A stretch of 64,000 nucleotides of DNA from Porticoccaceae bacterium LTM1 (GTDB lineage: Bacteria > Pseudomonadota > Gammaproteobacteria > Pseudomonadales > Porticoccaceae), in NCBI GenBank assembly GCA_030252795.1, contig CP127080.1:2621501-2685500 (forward strand), read 5' to 3'. Position 1 is the stretch's first letter, and each line of letters begins with the position of its first letter. This document shows positions 28,722 through 38,210 of the stretch, one piece after another. Under the pieces are notes generated by a model. That model ran no database searches. It had not been told where the DNA came from and saw nothing but the letters and a program-made list of their open reading frames with translations. The position numbers and the translations under genes were made by a program.

Positions 28722-29765
28722 TTAATTTTTCCCGGTAATCACAATACTGTCCGGATAACGCTTCACTGTAATCGGTAAACTCTGTTCCAAGCCGGTCAAT
28801 ACATCATCTAACTCGCTGAGATGCAACACAGCTGTGACACTGAGGTTCATGACGGTTGCGTCATCAATAAACACTTTACGATTGGTGTAACGATTAATTT
28901 CCTGAACAACCTGATACAAATATTGATTTTCAAAATACACTTTACCCAACCGCCAACTGGCGTAATGAGCAATATTTTCTGTAGCTGAAATTTCAACCTG
29001 AGGTTTGGCTGTATTCTCAATCGTCAGTAAATCCCCGGCAACAAGCCGATATTGCGTTCCGCGAGACAGATCCGGGTTTGAAGTGTTAATGGCAGCCGTG
29101 GAAGCAATTTCTGCTTTTGGGTGACAAGCCACTACACCTTCTACGAGTGCCACACTTAGCTGCGAATGCACTTTACGGACATTGAATTGAGTGCCTAGTA
29201 CCGTCAGGGCATGTGAATCCAGCTCAACCACAAAAGGTCGGTTGGCATCCTGCGCCACGTCGAACCACACCTCACCGTAATCCAATACAGCACGACGTCT
29301 GTCAGCACTAAAATCTACCAGCAAACTGCTGCCGGTGTTCAGGATAACGGTGCTGCCATCAGGTAGTTGAACTGTTTTTTGTTCGCCCAGTGCCGTACTG
29401 TAACGAGCTATATCTGAAGGTTCCTGCACATTATTATCCGGCTGGAGCTGCCACAAGCTCACTATCATGCCCAGCAATATGGCAGCCGCTATCGGGTACC
29501 CAATACGATAAAAGGCTGGACGCTTAGCCTGACTCGCTAATGCCGTCTTTTGCCAGTCCTGTATTTCCGGATCCTCTGCCAACGATTCCATACCAGTCCA
29601 CAGATCAATGGCATGATCAAGTTCTTCCGCCTGTCGGGGATCCGCCTTTTTCCATTCCATTAATTGCTGTGCCCGCCGAGTGGTCAATGCTCTGTCAAAC
29701 AGGCTCGTGACTCTGGTTGCAGCCTGCTTCCACGCTTTGCGCTGCGGACGATTGAGAGTACTCAT
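28722..29765 (-). CDS. FecR-family anti-sigma / signal-transduction protein (locus 2)
   Basis: 347 residues. N-terminal DUF4880-like cytoplasmic region (AWKQAATRVTSLFDRALT, WKKADPRQAEEL), one membrane span (IGYPIAAAILLGMIVSLW), then the FecR domain with QKTVQLPDGSTVILNTGSSL, RAVLDYGEVWFDVAQDANRP and LTVLGTQFNVRKV, and a C-terminal STN-contact region (YQVVQEINRYTNRKVFIDDA). Its ATG overlaps the sigma stop as ATGA. Confidence 0.93.
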   Translation of the reverse strand: MSTLNRPQRKAWKQAATRVTSLFDRALTTRRAQQLMEWKKADPRQAEELDHAIDLWTGMESLAEDPEIQDWQKTALASQAKRPAFYRIGYPIAAAILLGMIVSLWQLQPDNNVQEPSDIARYSTALGEQKTVQLPDGSTVILNTGSSLLVDFSADRRRAVLDYGEVWFDVAQDANRPFVVELDSHALTVLGTQFNVRKVHSQLSVALVEGVVACHPKAEIASTAAINTSNPDLSRGTQYRLVAGDLLTIENTAKPQVEISATENIAHYASWRLGKVYFENQYLYQVVQEINRYTNRKVFIDDATVMNLSVTAVLHLSELDDVLTGLEQSLPITVKRYPDSIVITGKN

Positions 29766-30355
29766 GGCAGATTCCCCTTCTCTGCGACGGGATGGTGCCG
29801 CCGCTCCATTTCATCGCGCAGGGCCTGCATCGCCCGTGCAATATATTTGTTAACACGACTTTCTGAAATGCCCATATTGAGGGCAATCTCGCGAATGCCC
29901 ATGTGCTGAAAGCGCTTCAGCACAAACGCAGTACGGCATTTGGGAGTGAGCTTTTTCAGGACAGTTTTCACCCAACTCAAATCCTGATTGGCGGCAACAA
30001 TGTTTTCCGGGGTAATGTGGACTGGGGCATCAAATGGTGTCACGCCCTGTTCCATTTCATGGGCTTGCCGCACCGAGCGCTTGCGCAAGTAATCAATCAG
30101 CAAGTTATTAGCTATCGTAAACAGGTAGGCTCGCGGGTTTAGCTCTGGGTCCAGTTGAGTACTCAAGCCATCAATACGAGCCAACTTACAGAAGAGATCC
30201 TGAAGAATATCTTCACTGTCGGCACGCGATCCAAGACGCACCTGCAGAAAGGCGCGCAGCTCAGATTCGTGTTGTTTGAACAACCGCTCAAGCACTTGAC
30301 GTTGCGTGTCCTGCCGCTTGGCAGTGATATCAATGATCTTGCCGTGTCCAGGCAC
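29762..30355 (-). CDS. FecI-like ECF sigma factor (locus 2)
   Basis: 197 residues from the GTG at 30355, picked because GGAG lies 7 bases upstream; the frame extends to a TTG at 30382, only 7 bases from the promoter -10 block. Sigma-2: LGSRADSEDILQDLFCKLAR; sigma-4: KRFQHMGIREIALNMGISES with RVNKYIARAMQAL. Should recognise its own promoter and the receptor promoter, which share an unusual element. Confidence 0.9.
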   Translation of the reverse strand: MPGHGKIIDITAKRQDTQRQVLERLFKQHESELRAFLQVRLGSRADSEDILQDLFCKLARIDGLSTQLDPELNPRAYLFTIANNLLIDYLRKRSVRQAHEMEQGVTPFDAPVHITPENIVAANQDLSWVKTVLKKLTPKCRTAFVLKRFQHMGIREIALNMGISESRVNKYIARAMQALRDEMERRHHPVAEKGNLP

Positions 30356-30388
30356 GGTATTACTCCAATCAAAGGGACCCAATAGCTA

Positions 30389-30418
30389 TGATACGTGCGA
30401 ACACCAGATTTCTACCCC
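30389..30418 (-). promoter_or_regulatory. ECF-type promoter before the locus 2 sigma gene
   Basis: Minus strand: GGGGTAGAAAT-N12-CGTATCA, matching the receptor promoter of the same locus in 18 of 18 block positions. Differs from the locus 1 element, so the two sigma factors probably do not cross-activate. Confidence 0.8.
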
Positions 30419-30539
30419 CCCTTAACTGATATTTGCCTGAAAGCAATTTGGTCAAAGTATAGTCAGCCTGACACCTCCGGTCCGCCAAATATATACTTCT
30501 GCGTATCTGCCACCATCCGCATAAGCACACATGCAAAAT

Positions 30540-31355
30540 TCAGGACTGTTTCACAGGGACAGATACCGCCGAAGGTACGGATCGGGCTTTAATCTCGTTA
30601 ATCAAGGTTACCAGCACAAAGCTCAGCTGCATCAGCAAGAACCAGGAGCTGAGCTTTGCCAGCGAGACCATTTGCCAGCTCTCTGATTGGTTGGGATAGA
30701 TCCAGATATTGGTATAGGTAGCAACATTTTCTGCAATCCAGATAAAAAGTGCGACCAGGAACCAGCCCAATAGCAAGGGCATCTGCCGATGGGTTTTAAT
30801 GATTTTGAAGTGAATGTGAGTTCGGAAAAACAGCGCCAAAACCCCTGCCATCAAGACCCAGCGAAAATCCCAGATAAAGTGATGGGCAAAGAAATTGAGA
30901 TACACCAAAGTCACCAGAATCACTGTCAGGTATTTGGGTGGATAGCTAGTGTATTCAAACTCAAAGATTCGCCACACCCTGGCAATGTAACTACCCACCG
31001 CGCTGTACATAAAACCGGTAAACAATGGCACATTCCCTATCCCGAATACATATGCCTCCGGGTAAACCCAGGAACCAATAGCATCCGAGGTTTTAAACAG
31101 CTCCATCACCGTCGCCACAATATGGAAAACCACTATGACCAATGACTCCCTGAACGTTTCAAGCCTGAAGGCGAGTAGAAAAACCTGAAATGCTATCGCC
31201 GCCAGAAAGATAAAGTCATAGCGATGCAGACTTTCCAGTGGATACCAGTATTTGGTGACCACCATCACCAGAAGCAGGAAACCTCCGAAAACTGCAGCAT
31301 TGGCTTGCTTTAATCCAAATACCCATAGCTCCCTTAGCAGGTTGCTGGCACTCAT
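30540..31355 (-). CDS. DUF817 family integral membrane protein
   Basis: 271 residues, about eight hydrophobic segments, with the conserved [20 protein letters not shown] and [19 protein letters not shown] motifs of DUF817. Inner membrane; no established function. Not obviously linked to its neighbours. Confidence 0.9.
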   Translation of the reverse strand: MSASNLLRELWVFGLKQANAAVFGGFLLLVMVVTKYWYPLESLHRYDFIFLAAIAFQVFLLAFRLETFRESLVIVVFHIVATVMELFKTSDAIGSWVYPEAYVFGIGNVPLFTGFMYSAVGSYIARVWRIFEFEYTSYPPKYLTVILVTLVYLNFFAHHFIWDFRWVLMAGVLALFFRTHIHFKIIKTHRQMPLLLGWFLVALFIWIAENVATYTNIWIYPNQSESWQMVSLAKLSSWFLLMQLSFVLVTLINEIKARSVPSAVSVPVKQS

Positions 31356-31520
31356 TATTATCCTTATTTATTAACTGGTTGGATGGCTACGGCTTCCTGA
31401 TCAGACATTCAAAGAGAACCACGCGTCAGTTCATGACCAAACTATACAGTAACTCCAAATTCACCTGACGGAACTCAGAGACTATACAAACAGGCACGAC
31501 ACCCATGTTAAGCAAACTGA

Positions 31521-31569
31521 CTAATACTCATTCTGCGGCAAATCATCATTGATTTGGTAATAGTCTCCC
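31521..31569 (-). pseudogene. Detached 3' end of the interrupted gfa-like gene
   Basis: Read on the minus strand from the target-site copy TCCC (31566-31569), this stretch gives GDYYQINDDLPQNEY and a TAG stop. Joined to the fragment at 32766-33110 it restores EKGDYYQINDDLPQNEY, the usual end of GFA-type proteins. The two pieces are separated by the IS element. Confidence 0.88.
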
Positions 31570-31640
31570 TGTAATCCCCCCGAAAAATAATCGCGCTTTT
31601 AAGTAGAGACTTTTATGATGTGAATCAGAAGGAGTTATCT

Positions 31641-31907
31641 ATGAAGAAGTCGAAGTTTTCGGATCACCAGATTCTGGCGATACTGAAGCAACATGAGGCT
31701 GGCGTTTCCGTTGCCGAATTAGCTCGTGAACACGGTGTCAGCACAGCCCTGATTTATCAATGGCGTTCAAAATATGGCGGTATGGACGCCGCCTTGATGA
31801 AGCGCCTCAAAGAGCTGGAAGCAGAGAATGCCCGCCTGAAGAAGATGTATGCCGAGGAGCGCATCAAAGCAGAGCTTCGCCAAGAGGCCCTCGAGGGAAA
31901 GCTGTAA
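31641..31907 (+). CDS. IS3-family transposase OrfA
   Basis: 88 residues from the ATG at 31641 (AAGGAG seven bases upstream). N-terminal helix-turn-helix (FSDHQILAILKQHEAGVSVA, GVSTALIYQWRSKYGG) that binds the IS ends, followed by a leucine-zipper-like helix (RLKELEAENARLKKMYAEER). Just before its stop lies the slippery heptamer G GGA AAG (31895-31901), in the correct frame for -1 slippage into orfB. Confidence 0.95.
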   Translation: MKKSKFSDHQILAILKQHEAGVSVAELAREHGVSTALIYQWRSKYGGMDAALMKRLKELEAENARLKKMYAEERIKAELRQEALEGKL

Positions 31908-31927
31908 GGCCATCCTGCCGCAAAGCA

Positions 31928-32725
31928 ATGGCCCAAAAGGCTGTTCAGCGGGATGGCATCAGCATCCGTCTAGCCTGTGCGACCTTCGGCATTAGTGAGA
32001 CTTGCTACCGCTATCAGGCAAAGCTCTCATGTGAGAACCAACAGATTGCAGGCTGGCTATTAAGTTTGACAGAGGCCCACAGACGCTGGGGGTTTGGCTT
32101 GTGTTTCCTTTACCTGCGGAATGTAAAAGGTTTTCCCTGGAATCATAAGCGGGTTTACCGTATTTATCGGGAGCTGGAGCTAAATTTACGAATAAAGCCC
32201 AAACGACTTATCAAACGCGACCATCCTGGCGAACTTGATGTGCCCACAGCGCCTAATCAGGTCTGGTCGATGGACTTTATGAGCGATGGGCTAATTGATG
32301 GTCGCTCATTGCGTACGTTCAATGTACTGGACGACTACAATCGTGAGGGCTTAGGCATTGAGGTTGACCTCTCTTTGCCAAGCAGCAGAGTGATACGAAG
32401 CCTTGAGCAGATTATTGAATGGCGAGGGAAGCCAATGGCGATACGTTGTGATAACGGCCCGGAGTATATCTCTCAGAAGCTAATTGACTGGGCAACCGAG
32501 CAACGTATTACTCTGCTATACATCCAACCTGGCAAGCCAACTCAGAATGCGTACATAGAGCGATTTAACCGAACCGTTCGGCATGAATGGTTGGATATGC
32601 ACCAGTTCGAGAACGTTGCTCATGCCCAGCTATTGGCCACCCAATGGTTATGGCAATACAATAACGAAAGACCAAATACCGCCATTGGCGGTGTGCCGCC
32701 AAGGCAATTAATGTTGGCGGCTTAA
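31928..32725 (+). CDS. IS3-family transposase OrfB (DDE catalytic part)
   Basis: 265 residues if counted from the ATG at 31928; the frame is open from 31760, and the active enzyme is most likely an OrfAB fusion made by -1 frameshift at 31895-31901. An HTH_21-like region (HRRWGFGLCFLYLRNVKG) leads to the rve integrase core, with the first aspartate in WSMDFMSDGL, the second in AIRCDNGPEY and the glutamate in NAYIERFNRTVRHEWL. The C-terminal WLWQYNNERPNTAIGGVPP is typical. Confidence 0.95.
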   Translation: MAQKAVQRDGISIRLACATFGISETCYRYQAKLSCENQQIAGWLLSLTEAHRRWGFGLCFLYLRNVKGFPWNHKRVYRIYRELELNLRIKPKRLIKRDHPGELDVPTAPNQVWSMDFMSDGLIDGRSLRTFNVLDDYNREGLGIEVDLSLPSSRVIRSLEQIIEWRGKPMAIRCDNGPEYISQKLIDWATEQRITLLYIQPGKPTQNAYIERFNRTVRHEWLDMHQFENVAHAQLLATQWLWQYNNERPNTAIGGVPPRQLMLAA

Positions 32726-32732
32726 TCCTCTA

Positions 32733-33110
32733 CTAAAAAGCTCGGTTATAAATGGGGGGATTACATCCCTTCTCGGCCACAAAAATATGCTTTTCAAGGC
32801 TGGTATTAGTTGGGGTATCGAGCGCACCTAAAGCTATACCTGTCCAATTGTGCTTCTCGGTATCCAGAGGATCAAAAAACAAAGAAGAGCCACAAACGGA
32901 ACAAAAGCCCCTCCTTACTTTGAGCGATGATTGATACCAGGTTATGTATTCAGCTCCCGAGACATTAAGAGCTGAACGAGGAACATTAGCACTAACCAGA
33001 AAGTGACCGCTCCACTTGCGGCAATTGACGCAATGACACGCATCATTCTCACCCAGGTCACCGGCTATCTCAAAAGTTATTTTTCCGCAGAGACAAGAGC
33101 CTTTGTGCAT
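32733..33110 (-). pseudogene. GFA-family (glutathione-dependent formaldehyde-activating-like) protein, 3' end displaced by the IS
   Basis: The reading frame from the ATG at 33110 (GGAG upstream) encodes the zinc-binding GFA fold: GSCLCGKITFEI, CHCVNCRKWSGHF and RGFCSVCGSSLFF cysteine motifs. At residue ~115 (VAEKG) it crosses the target duplication and continues into the right end of the IS, ending with CNPPIYNRAF, nine or ten foreign residues. All metal-binding cysteines remain, so the truncated protein could fold, but the native C-terminus now lies at 31521-31565. Confidence 0.88.
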
Positions 33111-33270
33111 AATGTGTTTCTCCAGAAACAAATCCAAACCATCACCAACCCTATCAAACCACCTTTTTGCAAAAAACATTCACCTAGATGAATAAACATC
33201 TTAATAAGATTAAAAAAGGGAAATTTATAACCAAAAAACCAGATTCTTTTATTTTCCGATAAATTATTTA

Positions 33271-34095
33271 TTAAGCGTCACTCTCAATCATAGATGACAC
33301 AACAGACGACATTATATCTTCACCTTTTTCAGTTATATCAGATGGAGAGTTCGGAAGTTCAACATACAAAAGTCCATATTTACACATATCTTTTCTAACC
33401 AAAGGGGCAGCTTTTCTTGCCAAAATATACAGAAGCTCATCAGGCCTAAAAGTTACCGCTTCCTCCAAACCAAAATCACTTACCTTACGACGAAGATAAG
33501 ATTTTATTTTCATTACAGTTCTTGCTTTCAGCTTTGCCTGCTCCTCCCTAAGTACATTCAATTCATCGTCTTTTTTCTTCAGCTCCTCCTCCAAACGCTT
33601 CTTCTCTTCAGGCTCAATAGTGGAAACATTCAATATTTGATTTAAAGACTCTTCCCATCGAGCTTTTACTTTAGCTATTTGTTCTTCATTTTCCTCTCTT
33701 CTCTCATCATCCTCCTGATCAATACTTTGCTGTATATACCTGCGATCTATCCTATCACCAAGCTCCTTTTGGCGAGTATTTACATGTTTTATTTGCTCAT
33801 CTAGGCGCCCTAACAACTCTGATGTATCTTTATTGAATTTATTTATGTTGTCATAAAATTGATTACTTGCATTTGTAGCGGCGAAGTAAAATGCAGCAGC
33901 AAGTGCAATTGAAAAGAATGCTAACAATATAGAAACCAATTCTGGCGGAGACAACTTAGTAAAATCCAAGCTTAAATCCCCACTAAAAATACGAACAGCC
34001 ATATATATGGACACACCTATTACAGCAACCTCCCTCACCAACCTAAGCACATGACCAAAAGTAAATTCAGAGATTTTTACGTTATCCAATTTCAT
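33271..34095 (-). CDS. Hypothetical membrane protein with coiled coil, AT-rich
   Basis: 274 residues from the ATG at 34095 (AAAGGGAT upstream; the frame extends to 34167). Two hydrophobic segments near the N-terminus (VREVAVIGVSIYMAVRIF and LVSILLAFFSIALAAAFYFA), then a long charged coiled coil (about 85-205, EEKKRLEEELKKKDDELNVL) and a folded C-terminal part with RPDELLYILARKAAPLVRK. I do not recognise the family. The gene and its flanks are clearly more AT-rich than the rest of the window, which suggests acquired DNA. Confidence 0.7.
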   Translation of the reverse strand: MKLDNVKISEFTFGHVLRLVREVAVIGVSIYMAVRIFSGDLSLDFTKLSPPELVSILLAFFSIALAAAFYFAATNASNQFYDNINKFNKDTSELLGRLDEQIKHVNTRQKELGDRIDRRYIQQSIDQEDDERREENEEQIAKVKARWEESLNQILNVSTIEPEEKKRLEEELKKKDDELNVLREEQAKLKARTVMKIKSYLRRKVSDFGLEEAVTFRPDELLYILARKAAPLVRKDMCKYGLLYVELPNSPSDITEKGEDIMSSVVSSMIESDA

Positions 34096-34343
34096 TATTA
34101 ATATCCCTTTAGACTTTAAACTCTGCTTAAAGGCCTTTGGCCCTATAACCACTATTCTTGAAGACAAACTAGCCCAATTAAAAGCAACCGAGGAATGGAA
34201 AATTTATACTGTGCAGACTTTTAGCACAAGAAGAGATATTCAAATACCTATCACCATTCCCTCGGTACACTTTGAGCAATTACACTATACAGGCAACCAA
34301 ACAGTAATACTTTGGCGGCATATGATCAACGAGCTTCTGTATG

Positions 34344-35561
34344 CTATTCCGTTTTACTCATCAACGAAAAGGCAATTACTCCCAGCGCACCGCAACCGGC
34401 AATAACAACACACATGCCAAGAGGCGTTCCGTTGTTCAACAAACCCAGCAATACACCACTTAAAGAACCCAGGCCAAACTGGGTGGCTCCGCACAATGCG
34501 GCTACCGCTCCGGCAGCTTTAGGATATTCCCCACAAGCGAGGGCAACGCCGTTGGCACCAACAATGCTTATTGGGCCGAGGAAGAACAATAGGGGTACTA
34601 CGATAAGCCAGATTCCCCAGCCTTCGCTGCCAAGGTTCAGCCAACCCACCAGGCCCAAAGCAAGCCCGGCAATGCAAGACACCATAATGGATCGTCCCAT
34701 CATGGTTTTGGCTCCAATCTGGCTGACAAAGCGTACATTGATTCTTGAAGCGATCACGATGGCGATAATATTTAAACCAAACAGGTAGCCGTAATTTTCC
34801 GGCGCGACACCGAAGTATTCGATATACACAAATGGCGTTCCGATAATGTAGGCAAACATACCGGCGTAGATAAAGCCGCTGGCGAACATATAGCCAATCA
34901 CTCTGGGGTTGCCCAGCACCTCTTTGTAGCGCACAAATGCTTTAAGCAGGCTGGAGCCATCCCGTCGACTGGCGGGGTTGCTCTCCTCCAGACTGAGTAG
35001 CACCACCAAAAAGCTGAACACCCCAAATCCGGTTAATACCCAAAAGATGGTGCGCCAGCCACCGTGCTCCAGTAAATAGCCACCAATAATTGGCGCGGCC
35101 AGTGGTGCCAGAGCAGTACAAAGCAAAATCGTGGAGAGCACTTTGGCGCTTTGGTTGGTGTCGAACCTGTCCCGCACCACCGCTCTGGCAACGACGATGG
35201 CCGCACCGCCGCCAAGGGCATGCAGGAACCGGAACAAGGTCAAGGATTCGATATCCCAGCTTAATGCGCAAAGCGCACTGGTTAACGAGAACAGGGAAAT
35301 ACCACTGAGCAGTATTGGCCGCCGACCAAACCGGTCTGACAGCGGCCCATAAAAAAGCTGCCCCAAAGAAAAGCCAATTAAAAACGCACTGAGGGTAAGC
35401 TGCACCTGTGCAGGTGATGCCTCAAGCTCCTCGCCAATGGATGGCAAGCTGGGCAAATACATGTCGATGGCAAGTGGCGCAAAGGTGGAAAGCAGCGCCA
35501 AAATCCAGATCAGTTTAAAGCCAGGATCGACCGATTGGGTCGAAGAACTCGGTACGCTCAA
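34344..35561 (-). CDS. Bcr/CflA-type multidrug efflux MFS transporter
   Basis: 405 residues with twelve predicted membrane segments. Motifs: APLAIDMYLPSLPSIGEELE, FSLGQLFYGPLSDRFGRRPI (loop 2-3 motif A) and LGGGAAIVVARAVVRDRFD, as in the Bcr/CflA drug:H+ antiporters. The start is a TTG at 35561 with GGAG six bases upstream; no ATG fits before the first membrane span. Confidence 0.9.
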   Translation of the reverse strand: MSVPSSSTQSVDPGFKLIWILALLSTFAPLAIDMYLPSLPSIGEELEASPAQVQLTLSAFLIGFSLGQLFYGPLSDRFGRRPILLSGISLFSLTSALCALSWDIESLTLFRFLHALGGGAAIVVARAVVRDRFDTNQSAKVLSTILLCTALAPLAAPIIGGYLLEHGGWRTIFWVLTGFGVFSFLVVLLSLEESNPASRRDGSSLLKAFVRYKEVLGNPRVIGYMFASGFIYAGMFAYIIGTPFVYIEYFGVAPENYGYLFGLNIIAIVIASRINVRFVSQIGAKTMMGRSIMVSCIAGLALGLVGWLNLGSEGWGIWLIVVPLLFFLGPISIVGANGVALACGEYPKAAGAVAALCGATQFGLGSLSGVLLGLLNNGTPLGMCVVIAGCGALGVIAFSLMSKTE

Positions 35562-35712
35562 GGTGGGCTCCGGGTTAGAACGGGGTCAACACATGATACC
35601 TGATTCAACTGCCCTTCTGACGGGTTTAGATAAATATTTGGCTATCGAACCTTTACATAGCTTTACCATCTGAGCTATTTCATAACGGCGCCAATTACTT
35701 AGACTGTCTTTT

Positions 35713-36408
35713 ATGAGTGAATACAACCGACGAGACATTCTTAAACTCAGTGGTCAGGCTTTTCTGGCCCTGACTGCCTGTTCACCACTGTTGAGCGCAG
35801 CTGCCAGCAATGAAAACAGTGCCATCAGCTGGGAGCGTTTTCTTGAGCTGTGTCATCAGCTTTCCGAAACACAGTTCGAGCCGGATTGGGATCAACTCAA
35901 GTACACACAAAAAGTGCAGCAGCGCCTGTTTAAGCTCAAGGTAGATGACGCCAAAATAGAAGCAATAATTCGCCGCTACCGTAACTTCCGTAAAGACTTC
36001 CCCGAAATTCGCCCCATGCACTACCAACAGCGTTTTATGGTATCGATGCTGGAATTTGAGCCTGGCGAGGAGATCGGTCTGCATGATCACCCGGATATGA
36101 CCGGTGTTACTTTGTGCCTGGAAGGAGATCTCAAGGTCGAGCACTACGACCTTTTAGAACAGCGCAGTGAATCCGGCATGTTTTTACTCAAAGAGCAGCA
36201 GAAGCTGAACATGACAAAAGGTGACAGCGCGATCCTGACGGTTGACCACGGCAATATCCACACCCTGAGAGCGGATAAATTCACTCGCCTGATTGATGTC
36301 TTTACACCACCGTATAATCGCGATCGCGCGCAGCGCTCAAAGTATTTTCAAAAAGCGGAAACGGCCTATTTGAATCAAGCTGGTGTGTTTGAAGCCGAGG
36401 TGATTTAA
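35713..36408 (+). CDS. Exported thiol dioxygenase-like cupin (PCO/ADO family)
   Basis: 231 residues. The N-terminus (SEYNRRDILKLSGQAFLALT) has a twin-arginine signal pattern, followed by an ACSPLLSAAAS cleavage region. The cupin domain has MLEFEPGEEIGLHDHPDMTG, with an HxH metal pair, and a later ILTVDHGNIHTLRA histidine, resembling plant cysteine oxidase / cysteamine dioxygenase proteins that add O2 to N-terminal cysteine or cysteamine. Export by Tat would place it in the periplasm, unusual for that family. Substrate unproven. Confidence 0.72.
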   Translation: MSEYNRRDILKLSGQAFLALTACSPLLSAAASNENSAISWERFLELCHQLSETQFEPDWDQLKYTQKVQQRLFKLKVDDAKIEAIIRRYRNFRKDFPEIRPMHYQQRFMVSMLEFEPGEEIGLHDHPDMTGVTLCLEGDLKVEHYDLLEQRSESGMFLLKEQQKLNMTKGDSAILTVDHGNIHTLRADKFTRLIDVFTPPYNRDRAQRSKYFQKAETAYLNQAGVFEAEVI

Positions 36409-36423
36409 CCGGCAACGATATTA

Positions 36424-37863
<1,440 letters not shown>

Positions 37864-37898
37864 ATCGCTGTAACAGGTTACTCTTGTCAAATAATTAT

Positions 37899-37915
37899 CT
37901 TACACGTAAAGTAAT
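37899..37915. promoter_or_regulatory. Second candidate MarR operator
   Basis: CTTACACGTAAAGTAAT lies just upstream of the old-yellow-enzyme gene (minus strand). It shares 15 of 16 bases with TTACATGTAAAGTAAT at 20834-20849. Confidence 0.65.
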
Positions 37916-37949
37916 ATCAAAAGCCACTCGAAGAAGCGGCCAGCTAATT

Positions 37950-38093
37950 AAGGGTATTTCTAAAAATAGTAATTTTTTTGCGAGAGCAAGGCGGCAACAC
38001 ACACAGACCCGGAGTGTATACGGCATACATGAGGAGTCGAGTACGATGCCAACGCGGCTATCGCAGGAAAAGTGCATTTTTAGAAGTGCCTTT
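37950..38093. repeat. ~144-bp palindromic element (family F)
   Basis: Left end AAGGGTATTTCTAAAAATAG faces right end GCATTTTTAGAAGTGCCTTT, with inner matches GCGAGAGCAAGGCGGCA / CGCGGCTATCGC and a central GTGTATACGGCATACAT. No open frame. A miniature-element-like unit sitting in the 347-bp gap before the CoA ligase gene; the remainder of the gap shows nothing else except the operator. Confidence 0.75.
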
Positions 38094-38210
38094 AAGAGCA
38101 ATAATAGAATTACCAATAGATAAGCGAGTGCTGAACGGGTTTACCAATTCAGCGTCTAACCGCAACAAGATTAGGAGCCGATGGCCAGTGCCATCGAAAG
38201 GGTAACCACA

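Larger units (their letters stand above)
31570..32765 (+). mobile_element. IS3-family (IS407-type) insertion sequence, complete
   Basis: 1196 bp. The ends are imperfect inverted repeats of about 40 bp starting TGTAATCCCCCC on the left (31570) and ending GGGGGGATTACA on the right (32765), flanked by a 4-bp target duplication TCCC (31566-31569 and 32766-32769). Four-base duplications and this orfA/orfB layout are typical of the IS407 subgroup. It lies inside a gfa-like gene. No damage is seen, so it may still be active. Confidence 0.93.
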
